The notes under the pieces: generated by a model
Told to the model about the DNA's origin: nothing
Database searches by the model: none
Seen by the model: only the letters and a program-made list of their open reading frames with translations
From: Lolium rigidum
Lineage: Eukaryota; Streptophyta; Magnoliopsida; Poales; Poaceae
Direction of reading: 5' to 3'
DNA: 64,000 nucleotides
Assembly (NCBI RefSeq): GCF_022539505.1
Contig: NW_025901042.1
Location: 1-64,000 of the forward strand
Shown here: in pieces, positions 47,516-58,330 of the stretch
Numbering within the stretch: the stretch's first letter is position 1
Layout of the letters: every line of letters begins with the position of its first letter
Made by a program: the position numbers and the translations under genes

Positions 47516-48951
47516 TGATACGTCTCCAACGTATCTATAATTTCTGATGTTCCATGCTAGTTTTATGACAATACCTACATGTTTTGCTCACACTTTATAA
47601 TGATTTTATGCATTTTCCCGGACTAACCTATTAACAAGATGCCGAAGTGCCAGTTCCTGTTTTCTGCTGTTTTTGGTTCCAGAAAGGCTGTTCGGGCAAT
47701 GTTCTCGAATTCGACGAAACAAAAGCCAAACATCTTATTTCACCGAGACGGACCAGAACACCGAAGGGGAGTTGGAGAGGAGGCCCAGGCCCCCCACACC
47801 ACACAGGGGCGCGACCTAGGAGGGGGGCGCTCCGCCCTATGGGGTGGGCCCCCCAGGCACCCCCTTGCGCCGCCTCTTCGCCTATAAAATCCCTCGCGAC
47901 CTAAAAACCCGATACCAATTGACGAAACTCCAGAAAGACTCCAGGGGCGCCGCCACCATCGCGAAACTCCGTTTCGGGGGACAGAAGTCTCTCCATCGAC
48001 ACCACCGCCATCTTCATCGCCGTTGCTGTCTCCCATGATGAGGAGGGAGTAGTTCTCCCCCGAGGCTGAGGGCTCTACCGGTAGCTATGTGGTTCATCTC
48101 TCTCCCATGGTGTGATCTTTATATGATCATGAGCTTTGTATCACTATTAATCTATGTGCTACTCTAGTGATGTTATTAAAGTAGTCTATTCCTCCTCCAT
48201 GATGTAAAGGTGACAGTGTGTGCATCATGTAGTACTTGGCGTAGGTTATGATTGTAATCTCTTGTAGATTATGAAGTTAACTATTACTATGATAGTATTG
48301 ATGCGATTTATTCCCCCTTTCATAGCTATTGGTGACAGTGTGTATGCTATGTTAGTACTCGGTCTAAATTGTAACGGTCTATTATGCACTCTAGAGGTTA
48401 CTTAAATATGAACTCCGGATGTTGTGGAGCTTGTTTACTCCGGCTTGAGGGAGCTCTTGTAGCCCTACACAATGAATGGTGTTTGTTATCCAGCAAGAGA
48501 GTGTTTGAAAGTAGCATAAGTGAGGAGAAGTTATTTATTTATTATGTGATCAATGTTGAGAGTGTCCACTAGTGAAAGTAGGATCCCTAGGCCTTGTTTC
48601 TAAGCATTGAAACACCGTTTCCAACAAGTTCTGATACATATTTGCTTGCTGCCATCTTTATTTCAGGTTGCAATTACTACTTACAATCATCCATATCACT
48701 TGTATTTTACTATCTCTTCGCCGAACTAGTGCACCTATACATCTGACAAGTGTATTAGGTGTGTTGGGGACACAAGAGACTTCTTGTATCTTAATTGCAG
48801 GGTTGCTTGAGAGGAATATCTTTGACCTCTACCTCCCCGAGTTCGATAAACCTTGGGTGATTCACTTAAGGGAAACTTGCTGCTGTTCTACAAACCTCTG
48901 CTCTTGGAGGCCCAACACTGTCTACAAGAATAGAAGCACACGTAGACATCA
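47516..48951 (+). repeat. 3' LTR, TGATACGTCTC family, subtype 2
   Basis: Starts TGATACGTCTCCAACG and ends CGTAGACATCA. It has the same subtype 2 end block as 44688-46427 but is about 300 bp shorter, with deletions in the middle. Confidence 0.8.
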
Positions 48952-50690
48952 CCATCGACACTTGCAACTCGCCTCTAGGGTTTACCAATAAGGAAATGTC
49001 ACCACTTCAAGGATAGCTAGTTGGACAAGTGGCATACTTTATTAGTTTGAACAATGAACTCGATATAAATATTTATCAAATTGGCTCAAAGGAAGATCTC
49101 ACGTCGAGTAGGAATCCAATGTGAGACCAAAAGAACATACAAAACTAGGCGGAGTGTTGCCCCTGACGTCGAGGTAGATGTATAATGCGGGATATACATA
49201 GTAGTACTAGGTTTAGGAGTAGTTTGGCCTATGTGCCTTTTAGTGTTATGTCGGTTGCTAGAAGTTACATGTGGACGTTCATGAGCAACGGAGGTGGGTC
49301 GCCAGTAAGCTTCTCTAGTGTCTCTCCATGGCGAAGAGCATCTGCGAGCCTTTGATCGATCTGGCGAGAGCTTCACCAATAAGCTTTGCGGAGTTGTTGC
49401 CTATGGGTCTCTTCCCAGTTCCGTTTGTCATGGGGATGAAAGGCCAGCGGAGGTCGCGGGATCTACAGGTCATGTGATGTTTATTGAAGCTTCCTCTCGC
49501 GGAGATCAACAATGACGACCATCTTTCGTCGCCATTATCCATGGCTATTCAAGGTGATAATTTTACACATGGGGCCAGGTACCCGCAGGGATTTACCCGC
49601 TAAGAGACGGGGATGGGGGAAAATTCCTCCCACGGGGATTGCCGAGCGGGTACCCGAAACACTACCGGGGCGGGGATGGGGGCCAGTTTCTGGGTACCCA
49701 GAACCCCACCTGTCAATCAAATCTACCATCCATATATATTAAGAAACCTATGTTTGTGACCTGCTTGACCCCACCTTCTTTTCCCTCACACTCAATTTGC
49801 CGCTCCCTTTCCCTCACACTCCAGCAATCGCTCGTATGTTATCCCAAATCGATAAGGACAACGAAGTAGCAAACCCTCCACTCACACGGACGGTCACCGA
49901 CGCACCTCAATCCGGCCACCCTCCCTACAACTTGTCTCCGCCGTCAAGAAAGGAGGAGCTCGTCTCTCTCAGCAACTCGAGCGGCTCGCTGACAGCGAAG
50001 GACGAGCAAACCGCCTCGCTCGTATGTTATCCTCTGGCAGTATGGAGGATATTCAGTGATCTCAAATTGGTGCTCATCATCTTCTACACACAAGTGGTCC
50101 TGTCTCCGGTGGTGTAGTTGGTGCCCAAGCTTCAAGGTCCAAGCGCATGCCACGACGGCGAGGGACCTGATCGCGTTTCATGTTTTGCTCACGAGGTCCT
50201 TTTTTGCAATTTGTGATGATTGCGATGTATAATTGTAGTTTTTTTCGGGGTCCTCTATGGTATGCCCACTATAGTAAATGAAGCTCCCAAGTCTCTCGGG
50301 ACCCTATCTGCGTTTAAAGAATATACAAAACTAGGTAATAGGCTCTCATCTATTGTGTCTTTATATAGGATTGCACACTCTCTCTCCTGGGTTTCTATAG
50401 GACAACTCTCCCAAGTTTAGGATTCCTAGCTATTTTCTTTACGATTTTGCTAGTTTTTAGTCGACTGAGAACTGATTCATGCTAAAATGAGTTGCAACAT
50501 TAATTGCAACTAAGACCTTTCCAGTTACAAATGGGTTTGCAACTGAGAAAAAATCTGGTCCATTAAATTGCCTCGTGATTTTTGCTACTTGTGAGTTAAA
50601 ATTTGTGCTGCAACTGAAATTTGATGACATCCCCAAGTCTAAACTTTGCTCGGGCCGGCTTCTTTGTGCGCTTCATAACAAAGTCTTGTC
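48952..50690. other. Spacer upstream of RPL18
   Basis: No supported gene. A possible short repeat at about 49571-49712 has GGTACCC near its start and GGGTACCC near its end and is rich in CGGGG/CCCG; it may be a decayed hAT-type MITE, but no target duplication was found. The rest is mixed sequence with short frames lacking domains. Confidence 0.4.
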
Positions 50691-50691
50691 C

Positions 50692-50804
50692 AGCCCAAAC
50701 GAGAGAAACGAAGATTGAAAACTTGGGCCGAGCCCATCACAACTCTCCGCCCACACGGCCACATCATATTTAGACTCCACTCCTCACCTCGCCCTGAACC
50801 CTAG
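50692..50804 (+). promoter_or_regulatory. RPL18 promoter: site II pair and telo-box-like motif
   Basis: TGGGCC at 50724-50729 and its inverted partner AGCCCA at 50731-50736 form a site II-like (TCP-binding) cluster; another AGCCCA lies at 50692-50697. AACCCTAG at 50797-50804 is close to the telo box. Site II plus telo box is the usual promoter signature of plant ribosomal-protein genes. No clear TATA box is seen. Confidence 0.6.
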
Positions 50805-50861
50805 CACCCGTCCTGCCGCCGCCTTCACCGCCGCCGCCGCTGCTCCCGCCACCGCGCAACC

Positions 50862-52512
50862 ATGGTAATCTCAAATTCCTCTTCTTCCCCCTTCTCGTCT
50901 CCTGAACCCTACGCCGTGCTGACACCACCCGCTCCTTTCGCGGCCAGGGTATCGACCTCGAAGCCGGCGGCCGCAACAAGAGGACCAAGCGCACGGCGCC
51001 CAAATCCGACGATGTCTACCTCAAGCTGCTCGTCAAGGTCAGCTCCCCCTTCGATTCTTTGCTGCCATCTCATCTCGCTTACTGCTCAGGCACTCAGATC
51101 GCCTTTTCTTCTTAGCTCTACCGCTTCCTGGTGCGGAGGACCAAGAGCCACTTCAACGCCGTGATCCTCAAGCGCCTGTTCATGAGCAAGACCAACCTCC
51201 CGCCGCTCTCGATGCGCCGCCTCGTCAAGTTCATGGATGGGAAGGTATCCATGTCGCGGTGCCATTTTTCTTTTGGGTCTGGATCGATCCATGTGAAACT
51301 TACCTGGGTGTTGTGCCTGTGGTTGTGTGAGTGTAGGGTGACCAGATCGCTGTGATCGTGGGCACCATCACTGACGACAAGAGGGTTTACGAGGTGCCGG
51401 CGATCAAGGTTGCTGCGCTCAGGTTCACCGAGACGGCCAGGGCTAGGATTGTCAATGCCGGTGGCGAGTGCCTCACCTTTGACCAGCTCGCCCTCCGTGC
51501 TCCGCTTGGACAGAACACGGTACGGTTCGAGCTTTCCTTTTTGGCCTACTGTATTCACTAATAATAATGATGTTCCATACATTTCTTTTCTTGTATGACT
51601 GGTACCTCGAGATTTACAACCAAAGAAGCCAATTCTATTAATTTGAACTTCTTAGTACTATGCTATACCTTTCTAGGCGGATGAACTTAACAGTGACTGA
51701 CAACCAAGTTAATTGTTCGTGCTCACTTTGTATTGCATCAATAGGTGATTGTTACGTATCTCCTACATGTATATTGCATCATTTGCCTTCTTGATTTGGT
51801 GTTAACAGTAACACAATCTAAGTTTTATAACAGTTGTCTTACAGCTTGTTGGTGTCTAATCTTCAGCAGAACCAATTTGTTGATGTCTTTTAAACTAGAC
51901 CGGTTGTTTCACTTGGAAATCTTATTTCAGTGTAGTACTAGTACCTGTGTTACTGGTTAGCAGGGATTGTCTGCTTTAAAACTTGAATATGTTTTCTTCA
52001 CCTAAAGAGTGTAAAGGTGTGCTGATGTCATACATGGGAAATACAGTGTGTAGATTCATGCTGCTGTTGTTTCCTATCATGATTTTTAGAATCTCATTTT
52101 TATGGTGCTGGTTGTGTAAATATATATGATACTGAAGCTTGAGAGTTTTAACTATCTATATTCATGTAGGCATTTTTCTACAATTTATTGTATCCCTTTA
52201 TTTTGTTTGATATTATGCATCAGAGTGCCTTACAATGATAAGATTGTTTCGCTTATTCCTGTATTAGTGATGAACCTCACTATAACCTTTCGAGGCATTA
52301 TTCATGAGCAACTGCTATGCAAACCATTCTAACAATTTGCATTTTCTTAATAGGTTCTCCTAAGGGGCCCCAAGAACGCCAGGGAAGCTGTTAGGCACTT
52401 TGGCAAAGCTCCGGGAGTACCACACAGCCACACCAAGCCATATGTTCGCTCAAAGGGCAGGAAGTTTGAGAAGGCTAGAGGAAGGAGGAACAGCAGGGGC
52501 TTCAAGGTTTAA
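50862..52512 (+). CDS. RPL18: 60S ribosomal protein L18 (eL18)
   Basis: Five exons: 50862-50864 (only the ATG), 50948-51037, 51116-51244, 51337-51519 and 52354-52512, joining to 187 aa, the usual plant eL18 length. The product starts [20 protein letters not shown] and ends [10 protein letters not shown]. Diagnostic blocks are [53 protein letters not shown] and [20 protein letters not shown], all strongly conserved eL18 segments. The protein is a structural part of the cytosolic large ribosomal subunit. All introns are GT...AG; the first intron directly after the start codon is a known habit of ribosomal-protein genes. Intron 4 is longest (834 bp). Site II and telo-box motifs upstream suggest growth-linked regulation. 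No defects are visible. Confidence 0.98.
51520..52353 (+). other. RPL18 intron 4
   Basis: Donor ACG/GTACGG and acceptor TTAATAG before 52354. AT-rich, T-rich, with no repeat ends or genes seen. Confidence 0.85.
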
Positions 52513-53301
52513 GTTTGCAGCGTTGTGGGCACTCTTGTCATATTGCGCTTGTTACCTGTTAGTTAATCATCACTTTCTTGGGTATCCGAATCATATCTTT
52601 TAGATATCAGAATCTTGTTGAAGAATTTTCAGAACAAGTTAAGTTTTGGTTCCACCGAAAGATTTATGTTTGAAAGCCAGTTATTAATATCCTTTGTATT
52701 GTCAGATGTCATCTCGTTGCAGTCTGATTTATCAGTAGTCTTGTGATTCACTGAATTGTGATATCATGCGTTTCAAGTGGAGTGCAGCGCCTATTTAATG
52801 TTTTATGCCCATCATCTATTCTGCTATGGATATCCCGGTCTAAAACTTAAATGATCTGTTGACTATATTTCTGCGTCTCATTGAACTCCCGATGAGTGCA
52901 CGTTCTCTTTTCAAAGCAGAGTGGTTGTTCCGTTGTGCAAACCCAGGTTCATCTGGTGTGGATTCAAATTCCGAACTTTAAAGGTGCAGCAACAATTGAT
53001 CGATTAGAATTCAGATCTCTAGAACAGGTTAAACTCGATAGTAGATGCGGCAGACACCACATCAATTTCACCATCAGATGGGTACGGTATGGTTGATTTG
53101 GTGTGGTGATTCGCCAGTTGCATTAGGCAACATAGCAGCAACCCATGTGTTGATTTGGTGTGGATTAGAATTCATCAAAACTCTATAAAGACTACAACGA
53201 ACAATGACAGATTAGAATTCAGAACTTGTTACAGGTTCAACATGAGTATGCTTAATAAATAAACTGGAAATTACATGTAGAAGACACCACCGATTTGATG
53301 A
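52513..53301. other. Intergenic region between the convergent RPL18 and ERF genes
   Basis: Holds both 3' UTRs. 'GATTAGAATTCAGA' and GTGTGGAT/GATTAGAATTCA motifs recur (about 52998-53225). No other gene or element is supported. Confidence 0.5.
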
Positions 53302-54033
53302 TCAGATATGTCCGGCCGTGTGGATGTCGTCGAAGCTCCAGAGCTCCATCATGCACTCCTCTTGCCTTGGCAGCTGGTGCGCGTACACCGGCGCTTCCTC
53401 GTGCGCCACCGTGACGGTGTCAGCCATGTAGGGCTGGTGCTGGAAGAAGCTCGCCATGTCGTCGTAGCCGTCCATGAGGTGGCCGCCGCCGCAGGGCGGC
53501 ACGGCGTGGACGATGTCGTCGTAGTCGTCGGTCTCCGGCGGCGGGTCCTCGTTGGGGAAGTTGACCTTGGCCTTGGCCCCGCGGATGCGTCTGGCGGCGC
53601 GGTCATACGCGCGCGCGGCGGCCTCGGCGGTGGCGAAGGTGCCGAGCCAGACGCGCGCTCCCTTGGCCGGGTCGCGGATCTCCGCCGCCCACTTGCCCCA
53701 CGGCCGGCGCCGGATGCCGCGGTACAGCGTCTTGCGCTCCCGCTTCCTGCTCGGCTCCTCCGCCGCTGCACCTGCACGCACGGACGGACGCCGGCCGAGA
53801 ATGTTAGACGGTGCACGTTCTAGTACAGCGTGGCAGGAAATGGTTCGGTTACCTTGTGGAAACGTGCAGGCGCCGGCGCCGGTGAGGTCGGGGTAGAGGT
53901 CGTGGTCGGTAGGGTCGTCGAAACCGGCGGCGTGCGGCCAGAAGTCGGCGGTGCAGAGGCGGCTCCGCTTGCTGCCGGCGCGGTGGTGGTCGCGCTCCGG
54001 GATGAGCTCGGAGATGATAGCGCCGCCACACAT
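53302..54033 (-). CDS. Group VII ERF transcription factor (AP2/ERF, MCGG N-terminus)
   Basis: Two exons on the minus strand: 54033-53853 and 53771-53302 (GTAACC...GTGCAG intron, 81 bp), giving 216 aa. It begins [12 protein letters not shown], the N-terminal motif of group VII ERFs, whose exposed Cys2 makes the protein an oxygen- and NO-sensitive N-degron substrate (family knowledge). A basic KRSR segment follows near residue 26. The single AP2/ERF domain (about residues 75-135) has [37 protein letters not shown] and [12 protein letters not shown]; the Ala and Asp in WAAEIRD mark the ERF rather than DREB class. The C-terminus ([15 protein letters not shown]) is a likely acidic-hydrophobic activation motif. 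The start is fixed by the first ATG: the frame is open further upstream but without another ATG. It probably activates hypoxia or stress genes in the nucleus by binding GCC-type boxes. Confidence 0.95.
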   Translation of the reverse strand: MCGGAIISELIPERDHHRAGSKRSRLCTADFWPHAAGFDDPTDHDLYPDLTGAGACTFPQGNRTISCHAVLERAPSNILGRRPSVRAGAAAEEPSRKRERKTLYRGIRRRPWGKWAAEIRDPAKGARVWLGTFATAEAAARAYDRAARRIRGAKAKVNFPNEDPPPETDDYDDIVHAVPPCGGGHLMDGYDDMASFFQHQPYMADTVTVAHEEAPVYAHQLPRQEECMMELWSFDDIHTAGHI

Positions 54034-54968
54034 CGTGAATGCTGCCGCTTGCTCCTGCTTCGGTAGTGTCTCGAGCTCGGACGAGGCGCGCGCGTGGTCG
54101 TGGTCGTGGGGATCTCTGTAACTGTAGTAGGAAGAAAGGTGGTGGCGGTGATGCTGCACGGGCGGCGAGGTGATGATCGGAGTCGTGTGCCGCGCGCGCT
54201 TAAGTAGAGGATGTGGTCGCCGCGTGAGTGAAATCCAGGGTGGTGGAGTGTGACGGGGCTGACCTGCCCATCGCGGCGGCTTCCTTCCTTACTCGGACGG
54301 GCGTAATCGGTGGACGCCGCCGCTGCTTTCTCCGAGCGGTGAAACGGCGGTGAATTCGTACACGTGACATACTGACATGGACCCAAATCATTAGAGATCG
54401 ATATGTTTAGCAGAGCAGTTGCGCCGCCTTTCCGAATCAACTATTTTTTGAGGGGATTTCCGAATTAACAATCCGATCGATCTCGTAGTGCCTGGGCTAC
54501 GAGCCTACGACAGTCTTGGACCCCCGGTTTAGTACCAGTAGACCGTGTGTCCGTGTGGCAGTGTGGCCGCCTCTGTTTTCAGGAAGGAACCTCCCTAGTA
54601 CGGGTGTGCTACCTGTCGTACTACGTGTGTGCTAATGAGCGCAGTCATGTACTACAGCTCTCTGCATGCGGAATGGCGGCTGCCCACGGGATGCGTCCGC
54701 CTTCAACACGGCCTAGTTTCATTATCCCGTGCGTCCAACCTCGTATCCTGACCTTGTCTCAATTGACCCTTGACGGTAAAGATCGCGCTGCATTTGCACA
54801 GTGGACGCGCGCCAAGCCGCTATCTTTCCAGCAAGTTATATTTTACGCACGTTTTTTTCTAAATGAGCCAAAACACTAGTCAAAAAAAAAATCAAAATAG
54901 GGATTGCCATTTTCATTAATCGTTGTTGTGAGCGATCGTTATCAGCGTGCACCACAACTAGAGCCTAA
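54034..54968. other. ERF 5' region and spacer
   Basis: The first ~150 bp upstream of the ERF start on the minus strand are likely 5' UTR/proximal promoter. Beyond that I see no gene. The segment at 54736-54775 is repeated at 56978-57017. Confidence 0.5.
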
Positions 54969-55271
54969 GGAGCAAGCCCAAGCGAGAACCAACCTGTGGT
55001 TGGATGGTTAGAAGAGCGATGCTCTGCACTGCCATCGGAGTTCAAATCCCAGATTTGACACTTTGGTGTCTCGTAAAGGCAGAATATTCTTCAGTAGGAG
55101 GCGACGTTCCCGTCGCCTGTGGTGACTTCGTCAATCTCAAGACCCGCCGGATCAGTTCTTCAACGCAGTCTCTTGGAGGTGCTCATAGGGGTAGGGTGTG
55201 CGTGTGTGCGCGTATGTATGAGCGCATTTGATTGTACTGTGTTTCGCAAAAAAAAAGGAGCAAGCCCAAGC
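54969..55271 (+). mobile_element. tRNA-derived SINE with 15-bp target duplication
   Basis: The 273-bp body (54984-55256) is flanked by perfect direct repeats GGAGCAAGCCCAAGC at 54969-54983 and 55257-55271, and ends in nine A. Near its start it has an A-box-like stretch (GTTGGATGGTTAG at 55002-55014) and a B box (GAGTTCAAATCCC at 55040-55052), the internal Pol III promoter of a tRNA-derived SINE. The 3' part holds a TGTGCGTGTGTGCG run and ends TGTACTGTGTTTCGC before the A tail. Confidence 0.95.
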
Positions 55272-55984
55272 CACCACCCTGCAATGACAGATTGGAAGAG
55301 CCGGTGAGTACGAATGTCAATGGGTCTACTCCCCACTGGGGAGTATCTTCTCATCCACATCCCCATTTGACAATTCCTATTTTCATCGGGTTTAAGGTAG
55401 GGATCGGGTTTTTCATTAAGAAATTAAATTCAAATGGTCTTTTAATAAATTTCAGATTTTACATTGTTGACACGCAGTAGTAATCAATGTTTGTACTATC
55501 TGGTAAAATGCAACATATCGGTATCATATGCCAAATATTACTAAAATATATGTATATATTACACTAGACACAATATCGGTATCATCCCCACCCGAGCTTC
55601 CGTGAGGGTGCCGCAACCAGAGAAAGGGCCAAGTCGCTGTCGTCCGTTGCTTGGCTTAGCCCAGCAACAACTTCCTGCAGCAGCGTGGGTGGGCTTTATC
55701 AGAATGTACAACAAAACATTTAAACATAACTTAATTAACGAATGAATAATAAACTAGGGAGAAGCCCACCCGTGCAAGAGAAAAAGCAAAAATGACCTGA
55801 TACCAAAAAGGGGAAAACCCACAATTTGAAATTTCTAGATACAATCATACAACTTTAGGCTAATTTGATACGGTCGGATCTAGAACGAAATTCTTAGGAT
55901 GCTGAGCCATAGTGACTTTGCTTCACAGCGTCACCAAAGCTGAATCCAATCGACCAAGCTGCCCTCTGATTCACTCCCTCATGT
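55272..55984. other. Spacer between SINE and LINE fragment
   Basis: No gene. The bit around 55315-55400 (CTACTCCCCACTGGGGAGTA) is a short palindrome in a sequence rich in 'CCCCA' and 'GGGT', comparable in style to 49571-49712. Confidence 0.35.
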
Positions 55985-56985
55985 ATGAGGACTTGCTGGT
56001 TTGTGGGAAGACAAATGTTTAGGAAGCTTCCACTATCTCTAATATTTTAAATGAATTTTATAAAGCCTAAGGTCCAATACCAAACTTGAATAAATCTACT
56101 ATTCTATTTAGTAAAAATATAACTATGAAGATAAAGCAAGACATCAAGCAAATGTTTCAGGTCCCGCACTTTGATAGTAACACCATCCATCTTGGACACC
56201 TTTTATTCTTCCAGCAAAGGACATGTCTGTGGCATACAACTTTGTTTATGATGAATTCAAATACAAATTAAAAACCTACAAAAGCAAATAAACTCTCGCA
56301 TGTATTTACACTTATTGAATTTATCTTTTCCTCTATATCTGTCTATTATATGTTAAACATTCTTTTCTCGAAGAAATTCCTTACAAAACTTACAACTATT
56401 ATAAGGAATTTTTGGTGGACAAGTGTCAAAGAAGAATCTACTACAGAGAGCTTATGCCTCAGGGCATGGGCTTACATTTGCACAGAAAAGAAAATTGGTG
56501 AACTAGGAGCTCGAAACTTGCAGGCAATGAACCAAGGGCTCATTCTCTCGGCAATCTAGAGATTGGTAAAAGAACCTCAAAGTCAACTGTATTTAGAGCT
56601 AAGCATCACCATGACACTTTCATCTCGAGAGCCACACCAAATAAATACAAATCTACCTTTTGGACTGCAGTACTCAAGGTACAACCTCTCTTAATTTTAG
56701 TTGCCTTTTACCAAATATTTGATGGGAGTATTTCTCTATGGAGCTCTCCTTGGTTCTCGGGGTGGGAAAAAACATTTATGATAATCTAAATATACGAACC
56801 ACACCTTTTGTTTATCCTGTTGTGCGAAAGATCTTTGGATACCTAATCAAAAGGCTTGGAATGCAGATCTGATTCGATAATTGTTTATTCCTCACATTGA
56901 CAACGCTATTTTCTTTGGTTTTGAAATTAACCCCTACAAGTGAATGCACCTTCAAAAGCGCCTACAAGCATATGCTGGAACCTCG
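55985..56985 (+). pseudogene. LINE (L1-type) reverse transcriptase fragment, decayed
   Basis: Conserved blocks of the C-terminal part of plant LINE ORF2 appear in order but in changing frames: NKSTILFSKN, then DIKQMFQVPHFDSNTIHLGH, then FLTKLTTIIRNFWWTSV and LCLRAWAYICTEKK, LGARNLQAMNQGLILSAI, and further on KDLWIPNQKAWNADLI. Many stops and frameshifts interrupt it. The catalytic FADD region lies upstream and is absent, so this is a 5'-truncated relic. Confidence 0.8.
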
Positions 56986-57700
56986 ACTTCTGACCTTGTC
57001 TGAATTGACCCTTGACGCTTGACGCGAAATTCTTATTAAATTAGATTTTTTTACAGTTATTCAATATTCAATAAGAGTAAAAAATATTTCATACGAGGAG
57101 CTGACGAGAAGAAACTCTCATGTTCAGTTTTGCAGTAGAGATAGAACTAAGAAAGAACCATTCCGATCGAGCCTCTTATCGCTTCTCTTGTTTGTATATA
57201 TTTATGATGGAAAACGCTCCTCTTCCCCCGGGGGATCGCGTCGCGCCAATCATCCTGGTGCATTGCTTGCCACGTCTAGCGAACGTGGAAGACATCGGTG
57301 CTTTTGGGACCCACCCACGTGTGTTTCATCTCCACCTTATCTTATCACTAGCGTCCGTCCAGAATCTCATCGTCTTCTTCTCCTTGCCCCCGCACCCACC
57401 ATCTCCCATGCCTCCTTTCTCTCTGCTCCACAACAGGCGAGGTGCCGATTTTCCCCACCGCCTGCTTCTGATATGCCACGACCGCCGCCTAGGAGCACCA
57501 CCTCGCCTTTGATCGCCTCCCTAATGTGTGCTTTCCACCGCATCCTCGTGTGCTTGCACACCACCCCCACGGGCTCGAGCTGTTCCGACCGCTGCTCAAG
57601 CCTCAAGCACGTCATCGTTGTTATCTTTCTCCAAAACCTCCGGCGGTTCCTGCTCCCTCTAGTGCTGCATGAAACATAAAGGTGTTGATGCGAGGGCTGT
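56986..57700. other. Mixed region downstream of the LINE relic
   Basis: Starts with the second copy of the ~40-bp direct repeat (56978-57017). From 57190 it becomes C-rich and has overlapping open frames (57120-57512, 57188-57679) with low-complexity Pro/Ser/His products and no domain; I do not call a gene. Confidence 0.35.
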
Positions 57701-58330
57701 CTGCCGATGCTACAAGGGGCGGCCGGAACTGTAAGTTGCTGGGGCATTGCTACAAGGGTTGACCGCCGGTACTAAAGGGGCATGCGGCGCTGCTGCGATC
57801 GCTGGGTACAAGTGTCGCATGCCGTTGGCGGCACTGCTGCCAAGGACCAGTGCTGCTACAATGTCGTCGTCAGATTCAACGGACGTTGCTGCAAATCAGG
57901 CTGGTGTTGGGGAGGCAGTGCTACATTTGTGTGCGCCAGAGCTGCCAATGAAGGGCACCAGTGCTACCCTGCTACCATAGGAGGGATGCGTTGCTACCAA
58001 GGAAGGGTGCTAATGCTACTATTGGCGGGTGGCGGTGCTACAAGGAGCAGGACGGCGGCGGTGTTGTCGGCGGAGGGCGGCGTTGCTGCAAACCAGCGAG
58101 CAACGATGCTACCATCTGTCGGCAGTGTTGCTGCAACGAGCGGGTGGTGGTCCTGCCAAGTGGTAAGCAACATGGTGTTGGAGGTGCTGCAAGTAGGATG
58201 GCGGCGTTGCTGCAACGAGTGGCCTGCGATGCTACCATCTGTGGATCGCAGTGTTGCAACGAGCGGGTGGCGCTGCTGCAGGTGGTGTTGCGAGCCGTCG
58301 AGCTTTCAACGAGCCAGAAGTGGGCCGAGT
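57700..58330 (+). repeat. Degenerate short-period repeat of G(A/T)TGCT(A/G)C(A/C)A motifs
   Basis: TGCTACAA, TGCTGCAA or TGCTACCA recurs about every 25-45 bp (for example 57708, 57755, 57855, 57888, 57919, 58013, 58034, 58084, 58106, 58128), usually followed by a G-rich stretch. Several overlapping long frames exist but they simply translate the repeat. It resembles a grass repeat whose family I cannot name. Confidence 0.55.

Noticed and set aside
54034..54159. N-terminal extension of the ERF protein upstream of MCGG
   Set aside because: The frame is open but contains no ATG; the family start is the Met-Cys, so the extension is taken as 5' UTR.
55002..55060. Functional tRNA gene
   Set aside because: A and B boxes are present, but no complete cloverleaf follows, and flanking target duplications plus an A tail identify a SINE.
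57120..57679. Overlapping open frames that could be a Pro-rich protein gene
   Set aside because: No recognisable domain, no splice pattern, both frames open because of C-rich composition.
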